A program made the translations under genes and the position numbers. The notes under the pieces were generated by a model. It saw only the letters and a list, made by a program, of their open reading frames with translations. It made no database searches and was not told the DNA's origin. This document shows positions 1 through 4,901 of a DNA stretch of 10,204 bases, piece by piece. The stretch covers positions 1 to 10,204 of the forward strand of contig DATARN010000144.1 in NCBI GenBank assembly GCA_036264135.1, read 5' to 3'. Source of the stretch: DATARN01 sp036264135 (GTDB lineage Bacteria > Actinomycetota > Acidimicrobiia > Acidimicrobiales > Palsa-688). Position 1 is the stretch's first letter, and each line of letters begins with the position of its first letter.

Positions 1-1
1 C

Positions 2-1063
2 GAGCAGGTCGTGACCGGGACCGCGGGAACGAGCAGCACGCCCTGCGTCACCACCGGCGCCAACCAGTGGTACTTCCCTTCGGGCACGACTCAGGAGGGC
101 GCCACCCTCGCGATCTCGCTGGTCAACCCCTACCCGGACGACGCTATCGCCGACCTGTCGTTCACCACCGAGCAGGGCCAGGAGAGCCCCCAGGACTTCC
201 AGGGAATCGTCGTCCCCGCTCGCGGCGTCGTCGGCCTCGACCTCGGCAGCCACCTCCGCCTGCGGGCCGCCATCGCGACCACCGTCAGCCTTCGCGTCGG
301 GCGGGTCGCGGCCTTCGAGACGCAAACCGTCCAGTCCCAAAGCGCGGCCGCCGTTGCCAACCAGGCGCCCGGCACCACCCCCTGGCCTCCCGGGGTGACC
401 CTGGTGCGAGGGGCGTCGGCCCCCGGCGCGGCGTGGTGGTGGCCGAGCGGCGCGGCGGGCGACGGCGCCAACGAGCAGTACGTGATCTACAACCCCGGCA
501 CCGCCGAGGCCCAGGTGTCCTTGCAGCCCGACCTGGACCAAGGCGGCGCCGACCCGATCCAGCTCTCCGTCGACCCGCACGGGGTGGCGGTGGTGACGAC
601 CAACGCCGAGTCCCGCATCCCCAAGGGGGTGGGCCACGCCGCTGCCCTGCGGGTCACCAGCGGGGCCCCGGTGGTGGCGGCCCGGTTGGCCCTGTCAACC
701 TCGCCGGCCAGCCCGACGGGGGTGACCGCAGTCCTCGGGAGCCGAATGGCCGCGGGCCGATGGCTCCTCCCTGGCGACTCGTCGACCGACTCCGTCAGCG
801 CCGCGCTGGTGGTCTACAACCCGGCGTCGGCCCCGGTCACCGTGTCCATCTCGTCGCTTCGGGGACCCCTGCCCGGCCAGGGGGCGGTCGTGATCCCGGG
901 CCGCCACCGCTACCTGCTGACCACGCCGACGCCCACCGCCAACCCGGCCCTCGCCGGCCCGCTTGTCGTCGCCGCCCCCGCCCCGGTGGTGGTGGAGCGC
1001 GACGTGGCGCCCGCCAAGGCGACGGGCATGGACGAATCCATTGCCGTGCCCTTGTCCGCCTAG
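2..1063 (+). CDS. DUF5719-like, probably secreted or surface protein (5' end outside window)
   Basis: The frame is open to the left edge and stops at TAG 1061-1063, so the gene starts upstream; the GTG at 11 is only the first in-frame start codon visible. Counting residues from that GTG, the protein has three related units of about 110-120 residues. Each opens with an aromatic/Pro/Gly block (WYFPSG at 20, WWWPSG at 142, WLLPGD at 251) and then a beta-strand ending in an NP turn (LVNP, IYNP, VYNP). Each closes with a strand such as VAAFE, PVVAAR or PVVVER. GVT-x-V-x-G precedes the second and third units. This layout and the Ala/Val/Pro/Gly/Thr composition suit an extracytoplasmic beta-rich protein. 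It resembles the actinobacterial DUF5719 family, often found near manB; that match is from memory. The N-terminus, where a signal peptide would lie, is not visible. Molecular function is unknown. Confidence 0.7.
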   Translation, partial: EQVVTGTAGTSSTPCVTTGANQWYFPSGTTQEGATLAISLVNPYPDDAIADLSFTTEQGQESPQDFQGIVVPARGVVGLDLGSHLRLRAAIATTVSLRVGRVAAFETQTVQSQSAAAVANQAPGTTPWPPGVTLVRGASAPGAAWWWPSGAAGDGANEQYVIYNPGTAEAQVSLQPDLDQGGADPIQLSVDPHGVAVVTTNAESRIPKGVGHAAALRVTSGAPVVAARLALSTSPASPTGVTAVLGSRMAAGRWLLPGDSSTDSVSAALVVYNPASAPVTVSISSLRGPLPGQGAVVIPGRHRYLLTTPTPTANPALAGPLVVAAPAPVVVERDVAPAKATGMDESIAVPLSA

Positions 1064-1104
1064 CCGCGCCGTTCGCCCCCGGGCTGCGCCATGATGGCGG
1101 CGTC

Positions 1105-1548
1105 ATGTCGATCCTGATCGTCGCCGTCGCCCTGGTCGCGGTGGCGGCGGTCGTGGCCCGGGCCATCAGCCGGCGGCGGCCGGAGCCGCCGACCCAGGCT
1201 CGGTGGGCCGTGCCCGCCCAGTTGGACCGGGCGGACTTCGAACGCCCCGAGGCCCCGTGGCTGGTGGTCGTGTTCTCGTCCCGTACCTGCGCCGGATGCG
1301 AGGCGGCGGTCGCCAAGGCCGCCGTTCTGGCCTGCGCCGAGGTGGCGGTGCAGGACGTCTCCTATCAGGAGCACCCCGACCTGCACGGCCGCTACAACAT
1401 CGAGGCGGCGCCCACCATCGTCGTCGCCGACCACGATGGCGTGGTCCGGGCCAGCTTCGTCAGCACCCCGACCGCCACCGACCTGTGGGCCGCGGTGGCC
1501 GAGGCCCGGTATCCCGGGAGCACCCCGGAGGGATGCCGCCAGGGCTAG
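1105..1548 (+). CDS. Membrane-anchored thioredoxin-fold protein
   Basis: The 147-residue protein begins with a hydrophobic segment (about residues 2-21, rich in Val/Ala/Ile) followed by an RRR stop-transfer cluster, so it is probably a single-pass anchor. The rest is a thioredoxin fold: strand WLVVVF (52-57), redox motif CAGC (Cys62, Cys65) at the start of a helix, and the cis-proline loop APT (Pro103) before strand IVVAD. The spacing fits the family. The usual WCGPC is CAGC here, so the redox potential probably differs from housekeeping thioredoxin. It likely acts as a disulfide reductase or oxidoreductase. With the RRR on the C-terminal side of the anchor, the positive-inside rule favours a cytoplasmic domain; this is inference. 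ATG 1105 is the only standard in-frame start after the upstream gene and keeps the anchor intact. No Shine-Dalgarno is visible. It lies 41 bases after the DUF5719-like gene, possibly cotranscribed, and overlaps the ftsH stop. Confidence 0.8.
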   Translation: MSILIVAVALVAVAAVVARAISRRRPEPPTQARWAVPAQLDRADFERPEAPWLVVVFSSRTCAGCEAAVAKAAVLACAEVAVQDVSYQEHPDLHGRYNIEAAPTIVVADHDGVVRASFVSTPTATDLWAAVAEARYPGSTPEGCRQG

Positions 1549-1564
1549 CGCTGCTGCCAGGCGG
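1536..1564. terminator. Weak hairpin centred on the convergent stop codons
   Basis: CCGCC (1536-1540) pairs with GGCGG (1560-1564); after one A/A mismatch two further G-C pairs extend the stem, with a loop of about 13 bases. It sits on the shared stops of the thioredoxin-like gene and ftsH, so it could slow transcription from both sides. There is no T-run on either strand, so a classical intrinsic terminator is doubtful. Confidence 0.2.
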
Positions 1565-3545
1565 TGGAGGGCAGCGACGGGGTGCCGGCCGGGGCCTCGG
1601 CCGGCGTGGCCTCCGGGTCGTGGCCGTTGTCACCCACCAGTTCGGCGAAATGGGGCACGTCGGTGTACTCCTCGTGCACCGGGCGGCCATAGGCGTTGTT
1701 CACCAGGCGCCCCACCTCGCCGCCGTCGATGGTCTCCTTTTCCAGGAGTGCGTGGGCGACCAGGCCCAGGCCGTCGCGGTGCTCGCGGAGGAGGCGCACG
1801 GCCCGGCTCTCCTGCTCCCGCAGGATGCGCTCGACCTCCTCGTCGATGACCCGCGAGGTGACGTCGCTGTAGTCCCGGGTGTGCATGAGGTCCTCGCCCA
1901 GGAACACGGCGCCTTCGGATCCCCAGGCCATGGGCCCGACCCGTTCGCTCATGCCCCACTCCCGGACCATCTTGCGGGCCAGTTCGGTGGCCCGCTGCAG
2001 GTCGTTGCTGGCGCCCGTCGACAGGCTGCCGAGCATCGTCTGCTCGGCGCAGCGGCCACCCATCATGACGCAGAGGGTGTCCTCGACGTACTCCCGGGAC
2101 AGGGCGTGGCGCTCCTCGACGGGCAACTGCTGGGTGACGCCCAGGGCCATGCCGGTGGGGAGGATGGTGACCTTGTGCACCGGGTCGGCGTCGGGCAGGA
2201 CGTAGGCCAGCACGGCGTGGCCGCCCTCGTGGTAGGCGGTGGCCGTCTTCTCCTTGTCGGAGAGCACGGTGGACTCGCGCCGCTGACCCATCAGCACGCG
2301 GTCGCGTGCCGCCTCGAAGTCGATCATGTGGACCGAGTCGGCATTGCGCCGCACGGCGTGGAGGGCGGCCTCGTTGACCAGGTTGGACAGGTCGGCGCCG
2401 CTCATTCCCGGCGTGCCCCGTGCGACCAGCTTCAGGTCGACGTCGGCCGCCATGCGCTTGTCCTTGGCGTGCACCTGGAGGATGGGGAGGCGCTCCTCGA
2501 GGTCGGGGAGGGGAACCACGATCTGACGGTCGAAGCGGCCGGGGCGCAGCAGGGCGGGGTCGAGGATGTCGGGCCGGTTGGTCGCCGCCATCATCACGAT
2601 GCCCTCGGTCGTCTCGAAGCCGTCCATCTCGGCCAGCATCTGGTTGAGGGTCTGCTCCCGCTCGTCGTGGCCGCCCCCGAGGCCGGCGCCGCGCTTGCGG
2701 CCGATGGAGTCGATCTCGTCCACGAAGATGATCGCCGGTGCCTGCTTGCGGGCCGTCTGGAACAGGTCGCGCACCCGGGAAGCCCCGACTCCCACGAACA
2801 TCTCCCTGAAGTCCGAGCCGGTGACCGACAGGAACGGGACCCCCGCCTCACCGGCAACCGCCCGGGCGAGGAGGGTCTTGCCGGTACCGGGCGGCCCGAC
2901 CAGCAGCACGCCTTTCGGGATCCGGGCGCCGATCTCCTTGAACCGGTTGGCCGACCGCAGGAAGTCGACGACCTCGCGTATCTCGAGCTTGACCCCGCTG
3001 TAGCCGGCCACGTCGGAGAAGGTGGTCCGCGGTCGCTCGGTGGTGTACACCTTGGCCTTGGACCGCCCGATCGACATGATGCCGGTCATCTGACCCTGGG
3101 CGCGACGGCTCATCCAGATGAAAAACCCGACGATGATGGCGCCGTAGAGCAGGAACGGCAGGAGGGACGCCACCCAGCTGCTGGTGGTGTTGCTGAAGTT
3201 GAGGTTGCTCTTGACGTTGGTCCGCAACTCCTGGGCGACGCTGTCGGGGAGCGGGTGCGGGCCGGTCACGGTGTATTTGACGCCCTGGTTGGTCGTATAG
3301 GTGATCTTGCCGGTGTCGTTGTTGACGGTGGCCGAGGCCACGTTGTTGTTGTTCAGGGCGGTCGAAAAGTCGCTGAAGGACTGAGGCTTCGACGTCGCCG
3401 TGGAGAACGGATTGGACACGAGAAAGGCGATCACGATCAGGGCGCCCAGCACAATTGCCAACATCCGCCAATTGCGGTCGGGTGAGAGCGGGTTGGAGGA
3501 GCGATCGGAGCGACCAGGGCGCGAATCACCCGGTTGACGACTCAT
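1545..3545 (-). CDS. ftsH: ATP-dependent zinc metalloprotease FtsH
   Basis: This 666-residue hexameric AAA+ protease of the cytoplasmic membrane extracts and degrades misfolded membrane proteins and some soluble regulators. Domains in order: a charged cytosolic tail (1-27), TM1 (about 28-44), an extracytoplasmic domain with a run of four Asn (65-68), TM2 (about 127-144), then the AAA+ module. The AAA+ module has Walker A GPPGTGKT (217-224), pore loop MFVG (249-252), Walker B IIFVDE (272-277), sensor Asn323 and arginine fingers in LRPGRFDR (Arg334, Arg337). The M41 peptidase has HEGGH (His439, Glu440, His443) and the third zinc ligand Asp515 in ASNDLQRAT. All catalytic residues are present. 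The C-terminal tail is Pro/Ala-rich and degenerate, as usual. HEGGH rather than HEAGH is, from memory, normal in actinobacterial FtsH. It is transcribed opposite to every other gene here and divergently from the DUF3499-like gene. The ATG at 3545 has no Shine-Dalgarno, but a TACCAT hexamer lies 7 bases upstream, suggesting a leaderless mRNA. Confidence 0.97.
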   Translation of the reverse strand: MSRQPGDSRPGRSDRSSNPLSPDRNWRMLAIVLGALIVIAFLVSNPFSTATSKPQSFSDFSTALNNNNVASATVNNDTGKITYTTNQGVKYTVTGPHPLPDSVAQELRTNVKSNLNFSNTTSSWVASLLPFLLYGAIIVGFFIWMSRRAQGQMTGIMSIGRSKAKVYTTERPRTTFSDVAGYSGVKLEIREVVDFLRSANRFKEIGARIPKGVLLVGPPGTGKTLLARAVAGEAGVPFLSVTGSDFREMFVGVGASRVRDLFQTARKQAPAIIFVDEIDSIGRKRGAGLGGGHDEREQTLNQMLAEMDGFETTEGIVMMAATNRPDILDPALLRPGRFDRQIVVPLPDLEERLPILQVHAKDKRMAADVDLKLVARGTPGMSGADLSNLVNEAALHAVRRNADSVHMIDFEAARDRVLMGQRRESTVLSDKEKTATAYHEGGHAVLAYVLPDADPVHKVTILPTGMALGVTQQLPVEERHALSREYVEDTLCVMMGGRCAEQTMLGSLSTGASNDLQRATELARKMVREWGMSERVGPMAWGSEGAVFLGEDLMHTRDYSDVTSRVIDEEVERILREQESRAVRLLREHRDGLGLVAHALLEKETIDGGEVGRLVNNAYGRPVHEEYTDVPHFAELVGDNGHDPEATPAEAPAGTPSLPSTAWQQR

Positions 3546-3554
3546 GGGCCCATG
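3543..3554. repeat. 12-bp perfect palindrome over the ftsH start codon
   Basis: CATGGGCCCATG is a perfect inverted repeat. Its left end is the ftsH start codon (read on the - strand) and its right end overlaps the last bases of the putative -10 hexamer TACCAT. It therefore covers the predicted transcription start. It could be an operator; a chance palindrome in GC-rich DNA cannot be excluded. Confidence 0.4.
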
Positions 3555-3557
3555 GTA
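3552..3557 (-). promoter_or_regulatory. Candidate -10 element of ftsH (leaderless)
   Basis: On the - strand TACCAT fits the actinobacterial TANNNT -10 pattern. Its last T is 7 bases before the A of the ftsH ATG, the distance expected when transcription starts at the start codon. No good -35 is visible 16-19 bases upstream. Absence of a Shine-Dalgarno before the ATG supports the idea. Confidence 0.4.
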
Positions 3558-3620
3558 GGCGGCATGACGCCGATACCAGGCTCACGGACGGGCATCCCCT
3601 CGTCGGGGCCCGGCTGGGGA

Positions 3621-3626
3621 TACCGT
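3621..3626 (+). promoter_or_regulatory. Candidate -10 element of the DUF3499-like gene
   Basis: TACCGT fits TANNNT. Its last base is 8 bases before the ATG at 3634, which would give a leaderless message starting at that ATG rather than at the GTG at 3625. No convincing -35 is seen. It lies in the 79-bp spacer shared with the divergent ftsH promoter. Confidence 0.3.
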
Positions 3627-3873
3627 GAACCCGATGGCAGGACAATCGCGTTGCGCCCGACCGGGCTGTGGTGGCGTCGCCGCCGCCTGGCTGAGCTACG
3701 ACTACGCCGGCCAGCGGGTCTGGCTCGACGATCCCGGCGCCGACTCCTCCGGTCACCACAGCGCGCTGTGCGCCGCCCACGCCGGCCGGCTCCGGCCGCC
3801 TCAGGGGTGGTCGTGCCATGACCGCCGGACCGGCCACGCGGTCGCCGCACCGCTGCCTCCCATCGCGGTCTGA
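3625..3873 (+). CDS. DUF3499-like small zinc-binding protein
   Basis: The protein has 82 residues from the GTG at 3625, or 79 from the ATG at 3634. The core is CARPGC (Cys10, Cys15), then AAAWLSYDYA, then ALCAAHAGRL (Cys49, His52) and PPQGW. This order of C-x4-C, A-x-A-x-L-x-Y-x-Y, L-C-x2-H-A-x-R-L and P-x-G-W is what I remember of the actinobacterial DUF3499 family. The three Cys and one His would make a single zinc site. Function is unknown; related genes lie close to manB in other actinobacteria, as here. The start is ambiguous. GTG 3625 has a weak purine-rich stretch (GGGGA, 3616-3620) 4 bases upstream, whereas ATG 3634 suits a leaderless start from TACCGT at 3621-3626. The stop is 5 bases before the CPBP protease gene, so the two are very likely cotranscribed. 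The extra tail after the GW motif is not obviously conserved. Confidence 0.75.
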   Translation: MNPMAGQSRCARPGCGGVAAAWLSYDYAGQRVWLDDPGADSSGHHSALCAAHAGRLRPPQGWSCHDRRTGHAVAAPLPPIAV

Positions 3874-3878
3874 CGGCC

Positions 3879-4598
3879 GTGGCCGCGGCCCGCTCCTCCG
3901 CCCGGGAGTCGGGACTGGTCGAGGCGATCGGCGGCTTCGTCGTCGGCCTGGTCCTGTCCAGCCTCACCGTCACGCTGGCGGCGGCCATCGCCGGGTACCG
4001 GCTGGGTTCCAGCCGCCCGGTGCCCGTCGGTGTCAACATCGCCAGCGAAATCGGATTGTGGGCCGGCCTGGTCGGCGGCGTGGTGTTCTACAGCCGCACC
4101 CGGGGCTCCGGGCACCTGGGCGAGGACTTCGGGCTGGCGATCCGCCTCCCCCTCGACCTCCTCGTTGGGGCGGCCGTCGGCCTCGCCACCCAGCTGCTCC
4201 TCCTGCCGCTGCTCTACCTCCCCTTTGAGCAGGCCGACCCCACGTTCCGCCACCGCCTGGAGGCGCCGGCCAAGGCCGACACGTCCGCCGCCCACGGTGG
4301 CTGGCAGATCGCCCTCCTCCTGATCTTCTTCGCCATCGGGGCGCCGATTGTGGAGGAGCTGTTCTTCCGCGGCTTGGTCCTGCGGTCCCTCGGCCGCTGG
4401 CTGGGTCCGGTGGTGGGCATCGCCGGCTCGGCGGTGGTGTTCGGTCTGGCCCATTTTGAGCTTTTACAACTGCCCGGTCTCATCCTTTTTGGGGTGATTC
4501 TGGGGGTTCTGGCCTGGCGTACCGGCCGTCTCGGCCCGGGCATTGTCGCCCACGCCGCCTTCAACGCCGTGCCCGTCCTCACCCTCACGCTGCACTAG
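3879..4598 (+). CDS. CPBP-family intramembrane glutamic endopeptidase (CAAX protease / Abi)
   Basis: This is a 239-residue polytopic membrane protein with hydrophobic segments at about 15-40, 56-71, 92-114, 143-160, 175-190, 196-212 and 220-237. The CPBP signature motifs are all present: EELFFR (Glu159, Glu160, Arg164), FGLAHF (His192) and HAAFN (His225, Asn229). These are the catalytic and water-activating positions of the family, which includes eukaryotic Rce1 and bacteriocin-related Abi proteins. It should cleave a substrate within or at the membrane, but no prenylated-protein pathway is visible, so the substrate is unknown. The GTG start at 3879 is 5 bases after the DUF3499-like stop, indicating one transcript and probable translational coupling; no strong Shine-Dalgarno is present. 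The region around codons 190-212 is T-rich for this genome and includes a TTA leucine codon (4464-4466). An immunity or self-resistance role, common for CPBP proteins near peptide clusters, has no contextual support here. Confidence 0.88.
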   Translation: MAAARSSARESGLVEAIGGFVVGLVLSSLTVTLAAAIAGYRLGSSRPVPVGVNIASEIGLWAGLVGGVVFYSRTRGSGHLGEDFGLAIRLPLDLLVGAAVGLATQLLLLPLLYLPFEQADPTFRHRLEAPAKADTSAAHGGWQIALLLIFFAIGAPIVEELFFRGLVLRSLGRWLGPVVGIAGSAVVFGLAHFELLQLPGLILFGVILGVLAWRTGRLGPGIVAHAAFNAVPVLTLTLH

Positions 4599-4615
4599 CC
4601 ACCTCGTTTCACCTT

Positions 4616-4643
4616 TCAAGACCGCCTGCGGTGCTGCCGATGA
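4616..4643 (+). promoter_or_regulatory. Candidate sigma-28/WhiG-type promoter of the zinc-ribbon gene
   Basis: TCAA (4616-4619), a 16-base gap, and GCCGATGA (4636-4643) match the sigma-28 family pattern (TAAA, about 15-16 bases, GCCGATAA) at 3 of 4 and 7 of 8 positions. A start site near 4650 would leave a short leader containing the AGGAGG at 4658 and the GTG at 4669, so the geometry is coherent. The -35 half is weak on its own. Confidence 0.4.
4621..4632. repeat. Inverted repeat inside the promoter spacer
   Basis: ACCGC (4621-4625) and GCGGT (4628-4632) are perfect arms separated by CT. The element lies between the proposed -35 and -10 of the zinc-ribbon gene, where a bound regulator would block or tune the promoter. 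Short arms make chance occurrence possible. Confidence 0.3.
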
Positions 4644-4657
4644 AAGAAGCGAACGTC

Positions 4658-4663
4658 AGGAGG
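4658..4663 (+). promoter_or_regulatory. Ribosome binding site AGGAGG that fixes the zinc-ribbon start
   Basis: A perfect AGGAGG ends 5 bases before the GTG at 4669. It is the best Shine-Dalgarno in the window. It selects the 56-residue product over a longer reading of the same frame that would begin inside the CPBP protease gene. Confidence 0.8.
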
Positions 4664-4668
4664 CCGCG

Positions 4669-4839
4669 GTGCTGTGTCCGAAATGTGAGTCGCGACAAAT
4701 GGTTGAAATCGGGGTGGCGGTGGCCGGAGAACGCCTCACCATGAAGAGCTGCTCGGCCTGTGATCTTCGGTGGTGGGAGGGATATGGCGGCCGGGTTCCC
4801 CTCACCGACCTGCTGCAGTTGGCGTCGCGCGAGCGGTGA
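4669..4839 (+). CDS. 56-residue zinc-ribbon protein, function unknown
   Basis: The product starts CPKC (Cys3, Cys6) and, after a 21-residue beta-hairpin-like stretch, has CSAC (Cys28, Cys31). This is a classic two-knuckle zinc ribbon resembling those of transcription-factor and RNA-polymerase-associated proteins. It continues with LRWW (33-36) and a short amphipathic helix LTDLLQLASRER. Nothing else is encoded, so it is a stand-alone ribbon. The GTG start is set by AGGAGG 5 bases upstream. The frame stays open upstream to 4543, but that part overlaps the CPBP gene and is Pro/Ser-rich noise. The gene is 70 bases after the CPBP stop with its own candidate promoter, and 62 bases before the GT-C-like gene. 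I do not recognise a named family. Possible roles are nucleic-acid binding or a small regulator, which is inference from the fold only. Confidence 0.75.
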   Translation: MLCPKCESRQMVEIGVAVAGERLTMKSCSACDLRWWEGYGGRVPLTDLLQLASRER

Positions 4840-4846
4840 TCGGCGG

Positions 4847-4869
4847 CCGGCGACGGGGATGATCGCCGG
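4847..4869. terminator. Hairpin after the zinc-ribbon gene
   Basis: CCGGCGA (4847-4853) and TCGCCGG (4863-4869) form a 7-bp stem with a 9-base loop, 8 bases after the stop codon. No T-run follows, so it may be an attenuating or mRNA-stabilising hairpin rather than a strong terminator. It also lies in the leader region of the next gene. Confidence 0.3.
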
Positions 4870-4892
4870 AACGAACGAAATCAGGGCAACAT

Positions 4893-4897
4893 AGGGG
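4893..4897 (+). promoter_or_regulatory. Ribosome binding site of the GT-C-like gene
   Basis: AGGGG ends 4 bases before the ATG at 4902. The spacing is a little short, but it is the only purine-rich site near the start and supports this ATG. Confidence 0.5.
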
Positions 4898-4901
4898 CGC
4901 C

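Noticed and set aside
67..1104. Upstream extension of the thioredoxin-like gene
   Set aside because: It is a frame-shifted Arg/Pro-rich reading of the DUF5719-like gene; ATG 1105 gives a sensible membrane anchor.
2217..2232. FtsH zinc motif HEGGH instead of HEAGH as a sign of altered activity
   Set aside because: HExxH is intact, Asp515 is present, and I recall HEGGH as the normal form in actinobacterial FtsH.
1203..3485. Very long open frame on the + strand opposite ftsH (760 codons)
   Set aside because: It is antisense to a complete ftsH with every motif in place; long antisense frames are expected in GC-rich DNA. Its translation is low-complexity and rich in His/Gly/Val/Asp with no domain.
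3879..4598. CPBP (Abi) gene as part of a bacteriocin or phage-defence system
   Set aside because: No precursor peptide, transporter, toxin, nuclease or other defence gene lies nearby; its tight partner is a DUF3499-like gene.
4543..4668. Upstream extension of the zinc-ribbon gene to a 98-residue protein
   Set aside because: It overlaps the CPBP gene, is Pro/Ser-rich without pattern, and ignores the AGGAGG that sits 5 bases before GTG 4669.
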